Source of the DNA: JANNRR01 sp031401675
Lineage (GTDB): Bacteria > Pseudomonadota > Alphaproteobacteria > Rhodobacterales > Rhodobacteraceae
Assembly (NCBI GenBank): GCA_031401675.1
Contig: JANNRR010000154.1
Span: 1-33,348, forward strand
Length of the DNA: 33,348 bases
Direction of reading: 5' to 3'
The notes beneath the pieces were generated by a model that saw only the letters and a program-made list of their open reading frames with translations, searched no databases and was not told the DNA's origin. Position 1 is the first letter of the stretch, and each line of letters starts with the position of its first letter. Shown here piece by piece: positions 1-9,733 of this stretch. Both the position numbers and the translations under genes were made by a program.

Positions 1-132
1 GGACAGCGCCGGGTCCCCGCCACCGGCCTGCGTCCCAGCCTGGAGGTTCTCGGCGAGATTCTGGAGGCCGCGCTGGATCGAGGCCTGCTCGCTCCGCATC
101 TCACTGAGTGCCTCGGGGCTCGCCCCCTGCAT
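1..132 (-). CDS. Possible N-terminal part of an unidentified protein running off the left edge
   Basis: A minus-strand reading frame is open from an ATG at 130-132 to the left edge and reads MQGASPEALSEMRSEQASIQ at its start. The visible 44 residues are rich in Glu, Gln, Ala and Leu and could form a short helix or coiled coil. The frame stays open upstream of this ATG, so the true start is uncertain. GC at third codon positions is much higher in this frame than in the competing plus-strand frame, which is open to a TAG near position 164; that is why I prefer the minus strand. No family is recognised. The gene would be the next leftward unit after the glycerol operon terminator. It could also be non-coding. 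Confidence 0.3.
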   Translation of the reverse strand, partial: MQGASPEALSEMRSEQASIQRGLQNLAENLQAGTQAGGGDPALS

Positions 133-200
133 GCGCTCGAGCCGGAACACGAAGGGCAACTTTAGGCTCAAAGCCGCGAACCGATACCCAGGTCTTGTAG

Positions 201-227
201 AAAAAGGGCGGGGCTCGCACCCCGCCC
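201..227 (-). terminator. Rho-independent terminator of the glycerol operon
   Basis: GGGCGGGG (206-213) and CCCCGCCC (220-227) form a perfect 8-bp stem with a 6-nt loop. On the minus strand the stem is followed directly by TTTTT (201-205). It lies 10 bases past the stop codon of glpV, which is the last gene of the leftward glp operon. This is a textbook intrinsic terminator. Confidence 0.9.
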
Positions 228-237
228 CCCTTCGCGA

Positions 238-1962
238 TCAGTTCTGCCAGGACTTGATCAGCTCGTCATAGCCGATGGTTTCGCCCATCGGCTTTTCGTT
301 TTCCAGCTTGGCCACCGGCGAACCGGGGGCATCGAGCCAGATCTGGGGGTCCTGCTCTTCGTTCATCTTCGGGCCAAGATCGCCCTGAACCCCGGATTTT
401 TCAATCCGGATCAGCACCTTTTCCTGCTCGGCGCACAGGTTGTCGAGCGCTTCCTGCACGGTCTTGTCACCGGACATGGCATCGCCGATGCTCTGCCACC
501 ACAGCTGCGCCATTTTCGGATAGTCCGGGATGTTGGTGCCGGTTGGCGACCACTGGATCCGGGCGGGCGAACGGTAGAACTCGATCAGGCCGCCGAGGTT
601 CGGAGCACGATCGGTGAACGACTGGTGCTGGATCGTGCTTTCGCGGATGAAGGTCAGCCCGACATGGGCCTTTTTCACGTCCACGGTCTTGGAGGTGACG
701 AACTGCGCGTAAAGCCACGCGGCCTGTGCGCGGTCGGTGGGCGTGGATTTCAGCAGCGTCCAGGACCCCACGTCCTGATAGCCGACCTTGGTGCCGTCCT
801 GCCAGTAGACACCATGCGGGCTGGGGGCCATGCGCCATTTCGGCGTGCCGTCCTCGTTCATCACCGGCAGGCCGGGTTTGACCATGTCGGCGGTGAACGC
901 GGTGTACCAGAACATCTGCTGGGCGATTTCGCCCTGCGCCGGCACCGGCCCGGCTTCGCCAAAGGTCATCCCCTGGGCTTGCGGAGGCGTGTACTTCTGC
1001 AGCCAGTCGATGGCCTTGGTTACCGCATAAACCGCCGCAGCGTCGTTGGTGGCCCCGCCCCGGGCAACGCACGACCCGACGGGTTGCGACTGCTCGTTGA
1101 CGCGGACGCCCCATTCGTCGACCGGCAGGCCGTTCGGTTCGCCCTTGTCGCCCATCCCGGCCATCGACATCCAGGCGTCGGTGTAACGCCAGCCGAGCGA
1201 GGGGTCCTTTTTGCCGTAGTCCATGTTGCCCCAGACGCTGGTCGGGCCTCCGGCATAGGACATGTCGCGACCAGTGAAGAATTCGGCGATATCCTCGTAA
1301 GCTGACCAATTGAGCGGCACGCCGAGATCGTAACCGTACTTGGCCTTGAAATCTTCCTTGGTCTTGGCGTCGTTGAACCAGTCGTAGCGGAACCAGTAGA
1401 GGTTGGCGAACTGCTGGTCGGGCAGTTGGTACAGACTCCCATCGGGGGCGGTGGTGAAGGACCTCCCGATGAAGTCGGCGATGTCGAGGCCGGGGTTGGT
1501 GACAGAAGCGCCTTCGCCCGCCATCCATTCGGTCAGGTTGCGGGCCTGCTGATAGCGCCAGTGGGTGCCGATCAGATCGGAGTCGTTGATGTAGCCGTCA
1601 TAGATATTCTCGCCCGACTGCATCTGTGTCTGCAGTTTTTCGATCACGTCGCCTTCGCCGATCAGGTCATGGGTGACTTTGATGCCGGTGATCTTGAAGA
1701 ACGCATCCGCGAGCACCTTGGATTCGTATACATGCGTGGTGATGGTTTCCGAGGCCACCTTCAGTTCCATCCCCTGGAACGGGGCGGCGGCATCGATGAA
1801 CCACTGCATCTCGGCTTCCTGTTCGGCGCGGGTCAGCACCGACATATCGCCGATTTCGGCGTCGAGAAACGCCGTTGCCGCCGCCATGTCAGCCCAGGAC
1901 GGCGAGGACATCGCCATCAGGGCCGCCGCGAGGGCCGTTGTTGTCTTGTAGCGCAAGTGCAT
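238..1962 (-). CDS. glpV: Glycerol ABC transporter substrate-binding protein
   Basis: This is a periplasmic solute-binding protein of 574 residues, long for a CUT1-type binding protein but fitting the large GlpV-type glycerol binders. The start is the ATG at 1960-1962 (MHLRYKTTTALAAALMAMSS), preceded by a strong GGGAGGA ribosome site. The first 24 residues are a typical Sec signal peptide: a basic start, a hydrophobic Ala/Leu/Met core, and a likely cut after SWA. The same frame stays open far upstream, but that extension lies antisense to or out of frame with the permease genes and has no coding meaning. It is the last gene of glpDSTPQUV, 83 bases after glpU and just before a strong terminator. 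The assignment as glycerol binder rests on operon order matching the rhizobial glp operon; a related polyol is the main alternative. Confidence 0.88.
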   Translation of the reverse strand: MHLRYKTTTALAAALMAMSSPSWADMAAATAFLDAEIGDMSVLTRAEQEAEMQWFIDAAAPFQGMELKVASETITTHVYESKVLADAFFKITGIKVTHDLIGEGDVIEKLQTQMQSGENIYDGYINDSDLIGTHWRYQQARNLTEWMAGEGASVTNPGLDIADFIGRSFTTAPDGSLYQLPDQQFANLYWFRYDWFNDAKTKEDFKAKYGYDLGVPLNWSAYEDIAEFFTGRDMSYAGGPTSVWGNMDYGKKDPSLGWRYTDAWMSMAGMGDKGEPNGLPVDEWGVRVNEQSQPVGSCVARGGATNDAAAVYAVTKAIDWLQKYTPPQAQGMTFGEAGPVPAQGEIAQQMFWYTAFTADMVKPGLPVMNEDGTPKWRMAPSPHGVYWQDGTKVGYQDVGSWTLLKSTPTDRAQAAWLYAQFVTSKTVDVKKAHVGLTFIRESTIQHQSFTDRAPNLGGLIEFYRSPARIQWSPTGTNIPDYPKMAQLWWQSIGDAMSGDKTVQEALDNLCAEQEKVLIRIEKSGVQGDLGPKMNEEQDPQIWLDAPGSPVAKLENEKPMGETIGYDELIKSWQN

Positions 1963-2001
1963 TCCATTCCTCCCAGAGTTGCAATCGTTTACAGTCAGAT
2001 A

Positions 2002-2044
2002 CGGGGGGCGGTCTTGCATATCATCCCCCGCAGGTTTTGCCCCC
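2002..2044 (-). promoter_or_regulatory. Alternative GC hairpins between glpU and glpV
   Basis: CGGGGG (2002-2007) can pair with CCCCCG (2025-2030), or GGGGGC (2004-2009) can pair with GCCCCC (2039-2044). The two pairings exclude each other. No T-run follows. Such stems ahead of a binding-protein gene often stabilise the distal transcript or partly terminate it; that role is inferred here. Confidence 0.35.
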
Positions 2045-2045
2045 T

Positions 2046-2318
2046 CTAGACCCAGCGGAACACCGCTGCGGCATAGATCAGGCAGACGATCAGCGCACCC
2101 CAGAGGGGCTGGCCGAAGGCGGCAAGCCAGGCGAGGTTGATGAACCCCGATCCCAGCAGGGAAATGAACAGCCGGTCGCCGCGCGTGGTTTCGATCCGCA
2201 GAATGCCGACGCGCGGGGTTTCGGGGTAGCGGATCGCAAGATAGGTCATAGTGGCGAGCAGGCAGGCGATCACGACGAAGAAAGTGACGGTGGGCAGGGT
2301 CCAGGCCATCCATGCCAT
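2046..2318 (-). CDS. glpU: Small membrane protein of the glycerol transporter (DUF2160-like)
   Basis: This protein of 90 residues has two evident membrane segments (about residues 7-27 and 50-88, the latter possibly two spans) separated by a short charged stretch. It starts at the ATG at 2316-2318 (MAWMAWTLPTVTFF), with a GGGAGA ribosome site about 7 bases upstream, 12 bases after glpQ. It matches in size, hydrophobicity and place the GlpU/DUF2160 protein that sits between the permease and binding-protein genes of rhizobial glycerol ABC operons. Its molecular role is unknown. An accessory or stabilising subunit of the permease is a reasonable guess from its fixed position. Confidence 0.8.
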   Translation of the reverse strand: MAWMAWTLPTVTFFVVIACLLATMTYLAIRYPETPRVGILRIETTRGDRLFISLLGSGFINLAWLAAFGQPLWGALIVCLIYAAAVFRWV

Positions 2319-2330
2319 TGCTTTGTCTCC

Positions 2331-3206
2331 CTAAACCCGGCCGAGGGCAAAGCCCTTGGCGATGTAGTTGCGCACGAAATAGATCACCAGCGTGCCGGGC
2401 ACGATGGTCAGCACCCCGGCGGCCGCCAGCACGCCCCAGTCCAGACCCGAGGCCGAGACGGTGCGGGTCATGGTGGCGGCGATGCTTTTGGCCTCGGTCG
2501 CGGTCAGGGTGCGGCTGAGCAGAAGTTCGACCCAGGAGAACATGAAACAGAAGAACGCGGCGACACCGACACCGCTGGCGATCAGCGGCAGGAAGATGCG
2601 CAGGAAAAAGCGCGGGAAGGAATAGCCGTCGATATAGGCGGTTTCGTCGATTTCCTTCGGCACGCCGCGCATGAAACCTTCGAGGATCCAGACGGCGAGG
2701 GGGACGTTGAACAGGCAGTGGGCGAGGGCCACGGCGATGTGGGTGTCGAACAGGCCCACGCTGGAATAAAGCTGAAAGAACGGCAGCGCGAATACCGCCG
2801 GCGGTGCCATGCGGTTGGTCAGAAGCCAGAAGAACAGGTGCTTGTCGCCCAGAAAGCGGTAGCGCGAAAACGCGTAGGCGGCGGGCAGGGCGACAGTCAG
2901 CGAGATCACGGTGTTCATCGCCACGTAGATCATCGAGTTGATGTAGCCGTTGTACCAGCTGGGGTCGGTCAGGATGACGCCGTAGTTGGCAAAGGTCAGC
3001 TGCTGCGGCCAAAGCGAGAAGGTGCCGAGAATCTCGGTGTTGGTCTTCAGGCTCATGTTCACCAACCAGTAGATCGGCACCAGCATGAAGAGCAGGTACA
3101 GCAGCATGACCACGGTTGAGCCGCGCACGGGCAAGCGGCGCCGGGCCGTGGTGGCGGCGGCGACGCCTTCGACGAGGGCGACAGTGCTTCCGGCGATTTC
3201 GGTCAT
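2331..3206 (-). CDS. glpQ: Glycerol ABC transporter permease, second subunit
   Basis: This is an inner-membrane permease of the MalG/UgpE type with 291 residues and about six membrane helices. The cytoplasmic EAA-type loop, which docks on the ATPase, is visible near residues 195-215 as YIDGYSFPRFFLRIFLPLIA. The ATG at 3204-3206 begins directly after the TAG of glpP, so translation is coupled. It pairs with GlpP to form the membrane channel for glycerol. The substrate is inferred from operon order (glpD-S-T-P-Q-U-V) rather than from the permease sequence itself. Confidence 0.9.
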   Translation of the reverse strand: MTEIAGSTVALVEGVAAATTARRRLPVRGSTVVMLLYLLFMLVPIYWLVNMSLKTNTEILGTFSLWPQQLTFANYGVILTDPSWYNGYINSMIYVAMNTVISLTVALPAAYAFSRYRFLGDKHLFFWLLTNRMAPPAVFALPFFQLYSSVGLFDTHIAVALAHCLFNVPLAVWILEGFMRGVPKEIDETAYIDGYSFPRFFLRIFLPLIASGVGVAAFFCFMFSWVELLLSRTLTATEAKSIAATMTRTVSASGLDWGVLAAAGVLTIVPGTLVIYFVRNYIAKGFALGRV

Positions 3207-4078
<872 letters not shown>

Positions 4079-4079
<1 letters not shown>

Positions 4080-5158
4080 CAAACCCCTCCTCCGGTTACG
4101 CGCCAGTCATCGGCATAGACGTTGATTCTGGCCGGATCAAAGGTCACCCGGGTCACGTCGGCCCCGACCGGCGCGCCTTCGGGCAGAATGGCGTTCAGTT
4201 CCCGACCGAAGACCTCGGCGCGCACGATGCGGTGCCGGCCGACATCCTCGATCCGCCGGATCTTCACCGGCAGGCCGGCGGCGTCGCTGCCGAGCCGGAC
4301 GAACTCGGGGCGGATGCCGATTTCGATCTTGCCCGACAATCCGCTGTAGCCGGTGCCCAGCGGCACGGCCGTGCCCTCGACATGGGCCGTGGCACCTTCG
4401 ACCCGGGCCGGCAGCAGGTTCATGCCCGGCGAGCCGATGAAATAGCCGACAAAGGTATGGGCCGGACGCTCGAACAGTTCGGCCGGCGTGCCCATCTGCA
4501 CCACCGCACCTTCGTACATCACCACCACCTTGTCGGCAAAGGTCAGCGCCTCGGTCTGATCATGCGTGACGTAGATCATGGTGTGGCGGAACTGCTGGTG
4601 CAAAGCCTTCAACTGGGTGCGCAGTTCCCACTTCATGTGCGGGTCGATCACCGTCAGCGGTTCGTCGAACAGGATGGCGTTGACATCTTCGCGCACCATG
4701 CCACGGCCGAGGCTGATCTTTTGCTTGGCGTCGGCGGTCAGGCCGCGGGCCTTGGTGTCCAGCCGCGTCTCCATCCCGATCATGCGGGCAATGGTTTCGA
4801 CCCGGGTCCGGATATAGGCAGGATCAGCCCCGCGGTTTTTCAAGGGAAAAGCCAGATTGTCGCGCACCGACATGGTGTCGTAGACCACCGGGAACTGGAA
4901 CACCTGCGCGATGTTGCGCGCCGTGGTCGGTGCATCGGTCACATCGCGGTCGCCGAACAGGATGCGGCCTTCGGATGGGATCAGGAGTCCCGAGATGATG
5001 TTCAGAAGCGTGGTCTTTCCGCAGCCCGATGGTCCGAGCAGGGCATAGGCGCCGCCATCGTCCCAGACATGGTCCATCCGGCGCAACGCATAGTCGGTCG
5101 GGGCCTTGGGGGCGGCCTGGTAGCTGTGGGCGAGGTTTGACAGGGTGATCCGCGCCAT
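4079..5158 (-). CDS. glpT: Glycerol ABC transporter ATPase with degenerate signature motif
   Basis: This is a MalK-like ATPase of 359 residues. The start is the ATG at 5156-5158 (MARITLSNLAHSYQ), placed one base after the TGA of glpS; a longer upstream extension overlaps glpS and is unlikely. Walker A is GPSGCGKT (42-49), the Q-loop glutamine is near residue 88, Walker B is AILFDEP with the catalytic Glu166, and the switch His199 lies in YVTHDQ. The ABC signature expected as LSGGQ is replaced by LTADAKQ (140-146), so it is strongly degenerate. A C-terminal regulatory/OB domain follows from about residue 240. With GlpS it forms a heterodimer in which only one composite ATP site would be complete. 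Confidence 0.92.
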
Positions 5159-5159
5159 C

Positions 5160-6248
5160 TCAGGCCGCCTCGGCATAGGCGGCGGCGGCGACCAGATCGC
5201 CGCCTTCGCCAAAAATGTAGACATGCGCCGGGTCGAGGTAGGCAGGGATTTCAGCGCCAAGCGTCAGGTCGCGGACCCCGTGCAGCAATGCGATCCAGCG
5301 CTGGCCCTGATGGTCCAGATGCACGAAGGTTTCGGACCCGGTGATCTCTGTCACCGCCACCCGGGTGGCAAACTCGATGGCATCGCCCGCCGTCCGGTCG
5401 ATATCGAGATGATTGGGTCGGAACCCCGCCAGATAGCGGCCATCGGCCAGCCGCGACAGCCGACCGCTGGCAACCACCGACTGGCCTTCGCCGAACATCA
5501 GCCGCGCCCCGGTTTTCGACACCGGCAGGAAATTCATCGGCGGATTGGAAAACACCCGGGCGGTGGTCGCATCGGCGGGTCTGCGGTAGACGGCGGGGGT
5601 GGGGCCGAACTGGGTCACCCGACCTTCCCACATCGCGGCAGTATTGCCGCCGAGCAGCAACGCCTCTTCGGGTTCGGTGGTGGCATAGACAAAGATCGCG
5701 CCCGATTCCTCGAAAATCTTCGGAATCTCGGCGCGCAACTCCTCACGCAGCTTGTAGTCGAGGTTGGCCAGCGGCTCGTCCAGCAGCACCAGCCCGGCAC
5801 CCTTGACCAGCGCCCGCGCCAGCGCACAGCGCTGCTGCTGGCCGCCCGACAGCTCCAGCGGTTTGCGCCCCAGCATCGGCGTCAGCTTCAGCATCGCGGC
5901 GGTCTTTTCCACGGCCGCCGCGATCTCGGCCGCCGAGCGGCCCATCAGCCGCAGCGGCGAGGCGATGTTCTCAAAGACCGTCATCGAAGGGTAGTTGATG
6001 AACTGCTGATAGACCATCGCCACCTTGCGGTCCTGCACCCGCATGCCGGTGACGTCGGTCCCGTCCCACAGGATGCGCCCGGCGTTCGGCACATCAAGCC
6101 CGGCCATCAGCCGCATCAGTGTGGTCTTGCCGGCCAGTGTCGGACCCAGCAGCACGTTCATCGTGCCCTTTTCCAGCGTCAGCGTCGTCGGATGGATATG
6201 CACCCGCCCTTCGACGCTCTTGACCACCCCCTGCAATGACAGTGCCAT
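5160..6248 (-). CDS. glpS: Glycerol ABC transporter ATPase with degenerate H-loop
   Basis: This is a MalK-like ATPase of 362 residues, starting at the ATG at 6246-6248, 8 bases after glpD. Walker A is GPTLAGKT (35-42), the signature is a perfect LSGGQ (133-137), and Walker B is LVLLDEP with catalytic Glu158. The switch histidine is missing: the H-loop reads YATTEPEEA, with Thr191 (codon 5676-5678) where MalK-type proteins have His. A C-terminal TOBE/OB region follows from about residue 240. The changes complement those of GlpT, which keeps the histidine but has lost the signature. It is the first of the two ATPase genes after glpD, as in the rhizobial glp operon, which is the basis for the letter S. 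Confidence 0.92.
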   Translation of the reverse strand: MALSLQGVVKSVEGRVHIHPTTLTLEKGTMNVLLGPTLAGKTTLMRLMAGLDVPNAGRILWDGTDVTGMRVQDRKVAMVYQQFINYPSMTVFENIASPLRLMGRSAAEIAAAVEKTAAMLKLTPMLGRKPLELSGGQQQRCALARALVKGAGLVLLDEPLANLDYKLREELRAEIPKIFEESGAIFVYATTEPEEALLLGGNTAAMWEGRVTQFGPTPAVYRRPADATTARVFSNPPMNFLPVSKTGARLMFGEGQSVVASGRLSRLADGRYLAGFRPNHLDIDRTAGDAIEFATRVAVTEITGSETFVHLDHQGQRWIALLHGVRDLTLGAEIPAYLDPAHVYIFGEGGDLVAAAAYAEAA

Positions 6249-6256
6249 CCGTTATC

Positions 6257-7822
6257 CTATTCCGCCGCAGCAGTGCGGGCCGAAACCCGCGACCGCATGA
6301 AAGTGTCCAAAGCCGCGATCTGATCGGCAGACAGCCGCAGGCCCAGTTTCGACCGGCGCCAGACCACGTCGGCGGCACTTTGGGCATACTCCCGAGCCAT
6401 CAGCCAGCCAACTTCACGTTCAGTCAGAGTTGCGCCGAAATCAATGCCCAGATCGCCGGGCAGGGCGGCTTCGCCCAGCATCTTGCGCGCTTCCGTCCCG
6501 TAAGCCCGCACCAGCCGTTTCGCCCAGAACGCCGACAGGAACGGATAGGCTGCCCGCAGGTCCGCGATCAGCGCCGCCACGCCGGTCACCGGGAAATCGC
6601 CGCCGGGCAGCGCCACCCCCGCCGTCCATTTGCCGGTCGCGGCAGGAAAGAACGGCGCCAGCTTTTCCAGCGCCGCCTCGGCCAGACGGCGGTAGGTGGT
6701 GATCTTGCCGCCAAAGACGTTCAGAAGCGGCGCGCCGCTCTGGTCCAGCGACAGCACATAGTCGCGGGTCGCTGCGGTCGCGGATTTGGCGCCGTCGTCA
6801 TAAAGCGGGCGCACCCCGGAATAGGTCCAGACGATGTCGGCACGGGTCACAGGTTTGGCAAAATACTGGCTGGCGAAATTGCACAGGTAATCCTGTTCCT
6901 CGGGCGTGCAGACCGCCTCGGATGCCGGTGCCTTGTGGTCGTTGTCGGTGGTGCCGATCAGGGTGAAATCCGTCTCGTACGGGATGGCGAAGATGATGCG
7001 ACCGTCGGCACCCTGAAAGAAATAGCAGCGGTCATGATCGAACAGCTTGCGGGTCACGATATGGCTGCCGCGCACGAGCCGTACCTTTTCGGTCGAGTTG
7101 ATCCGCAGGGTCTGGCTGATGATGTCGCCGACCCAGGGGCCGCCGGCGTTGACCACGGCGCGGGCGGCAATCACCTCGGTGCGGCCATCGGCATGCGCCA
7201 CTTTGACCTGCCACGACTCCGGTGCGCGCTCGGCCGAGACGACGCGGGTGCGTGGCATGATCCGGGCACCGCGGGCTTCGGCATCACGGGCGTTCAGCAC
7301 TACCAGGCGGCTGTCTTCGACCCAGCAGTCGGAATATTCAAAGGCGCGGGTGAAGCCGGGGCGCAACGGCAGACCCGCCGGGTCCTGCCGCAGGTCCAGA
7401 CTGCGGGTCGCGGGCAGCAATTTGCGCCCGCCCAGATGGTCATAGATGAACAGGCCCAGCCGCAGCAGCCACGCCGGCCGCATCCCCTTGTTGTGCGGCA
7501 GCACGAAGCGCATCGGCCAGGCGATGTGCGGCATGGCGCGCAGAAGGGTTTCGCGTTCGATCAGCGCCTCGCGCACCAGGCGGAACTCGTAGTATTCCAG
7601 ATAGCGCAGGCCGCCGTGAAACAGCTTGGTCGAGGCCGAGGAGGTGGCGGACGCCAGATCGTTCATTTCGGCCAGCGCAACCGACAGGCCGCGACCGGCC
7701 GCATCGCGGGCGATGCCGCAGCCGTTGATGCCGCCACCAATTACGAAAAGATCGACGGCAGTCGCGCCATCGGCACCAAGTGACACGGGCGGCTCCCCCC
7801 AGTTCGTGTTCACCGTAATCAT
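6257..7822 (-). CDS. glpD: Glycerol-3-phosphate dehydrogenase (FAD, quinone-linked)
   Basis: This enzyme oxidises sn-glycerol 3-phosphate to dihydroxyacetone phosphate and passes electrons to membrane quinone. It has 521 residues, usual for bacterial GlpD (about 500). The N-terminal FAD-binding fold shows FVIGGGINGCGIARDAAGRG at about residues 26-45, followed by the GlpD-typical SSASTKLFHGGLRYLE segment at about 60-75. A DAO-type catalytic domain and a C-terminal helical domain follow. The start is the ATG at 7820-7822. It is the first gene of the leftward glycerol operon. A 233-base divergent region separates it from glpR, its likely repressor. No glycerol kinase gene is in the window, so the phosphorylating enzyme must be encoded elsewhere. 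Confidence 0.95.
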   Translation of the reverse strand: MITVNTNWGEPPVSLGADGATAVDLFVIGGGINGCGIARDAAGRGLSVALAEMNDLASATSSASTKLFHGGLRYLEYYEFRLVREALIERETLLRAMPHIAWPMRFVLPHNKGMRPAWLLRLGLFIYDHLGGRKLLPATRSLDLRQDPAGLPLRPGFTRAFEYSDCWVEDSRLVVLNARDAEARGARIMPRTRVVSAERAPESWQVKVAHADGRTEVIAARAVVNAGGPWVGDIISQTLRINSTEKVRLVRGSHIVTRKLFDHDRCYFFQGADGRIIFAIPYETDFTLIGTTDNDHKAPASEAVCTPEEQDYLCNFASQYFAKPVTRADIVWTYSGVRPLYDDGAKSATAATRDYVLSLDQSGAPLLNVFGGKITTYRRLAEAALEKLAPFFPAATGKWTAGVALPGGDFPVTGVAALIADLRAAYPFLSAFWAKRLVRAYGTEARKMLGEAALPGDLGIDFGATLTEREVGWLMAREYAQSAADVVWRRSKLGLRLSADQIAALDTFMRSRVSARTAAAE

Positions 7823-7833
7823 GCGTCAGTTAC

Positions 7834-7868
7834 GTTCGTTTCGTCAAGATTTTTGTTCGGTTGTGTTC
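7834..7868. promoter_or_regulatory. Candidate GlpR operator in the glpD-glpR divergent region
   Basis: Two related T-rich blocks, GTTCGTTTCGT (7834-7844) and GTTCGGTTGTGTTC (7855-7868), repeat with a spacing of 21 bases, about two helical turns. Short TTCG-type direct repeats are usual for DeoR-family GlpR operators. They lie 12-46 bases upstream of the glpD start, where a repressor would block expression. The assignment is inferred from composition and position. Confidence 0.4.
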
Positions 7869-7998
7869 CATTTCCGCGGCAGAAGCCGGAAACTCAACAA
7901 AAACAACCTGCTTCGAAGCGACATTGCCATAAGGCCCGGGGGGCGCCGTGGCCGGATTGACGCCACGACAACGGCGGGGCCGCCTCCGTCGCAAGGCT

Positions 7999-8026
7999 TG
8001 ATTAATTCGCCGGTGCGCCTATCGCT
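7999..8026 (+). promoter_or_regulatory. Possible promoter of glpR
   Basis: TTGATT (7999-8004) and TATCGC (8021-8026) are separated by 16 bases and lie about 30 bases upstream of the glpR start. The -35 is fair and the -10 weak, as is common in alphaproteobacteria. Confidence 0.3.
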
Positions 8027-8055
8027 GGAATCCTCAGACCATCAAGGGTGCGGCA

Positions 8056-8820
8056 ATGGCCCAGAACTTCCGGCAGACAGAGATCCTGAAACTGGCGCGC
8101 GATCAGGGCAAGGTGGTGGTCGAGGATCTGGCGGCGCACTTTGCGGTGACGCTGCAGACCATCCGCCGCGATCTGACCGACCTGTGCGATGCCGGAACCT
8201 TGACACGGGTCTATGGCGGGGCGATCCTGAGCTCCGGGGTGGTCAACATCGGCTATGAGGAACGCCGCAGCCTGAACCCCGAGGAAAAGGAACAGATCGG
8301 TCGGCTGTGTGCCGAGGCTATCCCGGACGAGGCCAGCTTGTTTCTGAATATCGGCACCACCACCGAGGCCGTGGCCCGGGCGTTGTTGGGGCACCAGAAC
8401 CTGCTGGTCGTCACCAACAATCTGAATGTCGCCAACATCCTCGCCGCCAATCAAAGCGCCGAAGTGATCGTGGCGGGCGGGGTGCTGCGGCGCGCCGATG
8501 CCGGACTGGTCGGCGACATGACGCTGGAGATCGTGCGGCATTTCAAGGTCGACTATGCCGTCATCGGTACTTCGGGGCTGGACGAGGAGGGCGACCTTCT
8601 GGACTTCGACTTCCGCGAGGTGCGGGTCAGCCAGGCAATCATCCGGCAGGCGCGGCGCACGTTTCTGGTGGCCGACCGTTCGAAGTTCGGCCGGTCGGCA
8701 CCGGTGCGCATCGCCTCGCTGTCCGAGATCGACACCTTCTTTACCGACGCATTGCCTCCGGCTGCGGTGCTGCAACTGTGCGAAGGCTGGGGCACCGCCA
8801 TCCGGACGCCCGGCGGTTGA
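8056..8820 (+). CDS. glpR: DeoR-family transcriptional repressor of the glycerol operon
   Basis: This is a DeoR/GlpR-type regulator of 254 residues, the usual family length. The N-terminal winged helix-turn-helix is clear (residues about 6-55: RQTEILKLARDQGKVVVEDL, then TLQTIRRDL and LTRVYGGA). The C-terminal DeoRC sugar-phosphate sensing domain carries the phosphate-loop sequence NIGTTTEAVA at about residue 97 and VTNNLNVA. The ATG at 8056 follows AAGGG by 7 bases. It is transcribed away from glpD, so it most likely represses glpDSTPQUV until glycerol 3-phosphate binds. In rhizobia the homologue lies inside the operon after glpD; here it is divergent. The effector is inferred from family and context. 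Confidence 0.9.
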   Translation: MAQNFRQTEILKLARDQGKVVVEDLAAHFAVTLQTIRRDLTDLCDAGTLTRVYGGAILSSGVVNIGYEERRSLNPEEKEQIGRLCAEAIPDEASLFLNIGTTTEAVARALLGHQNLLVVTNNLNVANILAANQSAEVIVAGGVLRRADAGLVGDMTLEIVRHFKVDYAVIGTSGLDEEGDLLDFDFREVRVSQAIIRQARRTFLVADRSKFGRSAPVRIASLSEIDTFFTDALPPAAVLQLCEGWGTAIRTPGG

Positions 8821-8932
8821 CCGCTCCCCCCGACCGCAGCCCCGGACCGCACCCCCGGACCTGGCCACTTTCCGCTTGCACCCCGGCCGGGACCGGCGGA
8901 TTGTAGTGCGGCCCCCGCTAGAGGAAACCGCG

Positions 8933-9700
8933 ATGAACAGCACGCTGCGCCAGGCCGCCCCCGGTTCAAATCTGCACCATGCCGCCGAGCGGGCCGATCT
9001 GGCCGCCGCGTTCCGCTGGACGGCACGGCTGGGCATGCACGAGGCGGTGGCCAACCACTTTTCACTGGCGGTCAGCCTGGACGGCAAGCAGTTCCTGATC
9101 AACCCCAATCAGCGGCATTTCGCGCGGATCAAGGCCAGCGACCTGCTGCTGCTGGATGCCGATGACGCGCAGGTACTGAACCGCCCCGACGCGCCGGACC
9201 CGACCGCCTGGGGCCTGCACGGGGCCATTCACCGGCAGGTGCCGCACGCGCGCTGCGTCATGCATGTCCATTCGATCTTCGCCACCGTGCTGGCCAGTCT
9301 GTCCGACAGCAGCCTGCCGCCGATCGACCAGAACACCGCGACATTCTACGGGCGCACGGTGATCGACGACAGCTATGGCGGGCTGGCCTTCGAGGCAGAG
9401 GGCATGCGCTGCGCCGCCATGCTGGGCGACCCGAAACGCAATGTGATGATCATGGGCAATCACGGCGTGCTGGTGCTGGGCACCTCTGTCGCCGAGGCCT
9501 TCAACCGGCTGTATTATTTCGAGCGCTCTGCCGAAACCTACATCCGGGCGCTGCAGACCGGGCAGAAACTGCGCCTGCTGTCGCATGAGGTTGCATCGCG
9601 CGTGGCGGCCGAGATGGACGATTACCCCGGCCAGGCCGAGCGGCATCTGTCGGAACTCAAGGCCATCCTCGACAGCGAGGGTTCGGACTACGCTGGGTGA
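8933..9700 (+). CDS. Class II aldolase/adducin-family protein
   Basis: This is a 255-residue protein of the class II (zinc-dependent) aldolase/adducin fold. It starts at the ATG at 8933, with GAGGAAA 5 bases upstream. The metal-ligand histidines are visible in VMHVHS (about residues 108-113) and MGNHGVL (about 173-179), and an acidic/Asn-rich segment NHFSLAVS lies near residue 42. Relatives include L-fuculose- and L-ribulose-phosphate aldolases/epimerases, but many family members have unknown substrates and this one cannot be resolved. It follows glpR by 112 bases on the same strand and may be cotranscribed with it, which hints at carbohydrate or polyol metabolism. Downstream lies a large inverted repeat that probably ends transcription. 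Confidence 0.85.
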   Translation: MNSTLRQAAPGSNLHHAAERADLAAAFRWTARLGMHEAVANHFSLAVSLDGKQFLINPNQRHFARIKASDLLLLDADDAQVLNRPDAPDPTAWGLHGAIHRQVPHARCVMHVHSIFATVLASLSDSSLPPIDQNTATFYGRTVIDDSYGGLAFEAEGMRCAAMLGDPKRNVMIMGNHGVLVLGTSVAEAFNRLYYFERSAETYIRALQTGQKLRLLSHEVASRVAAEMDDYPGQAERHLSELKAILDSEGSDYAG

Positions 9701-9733
9701 ACCTCGGCCTCGGTCAGCGCCCGGTCCCGCAAC

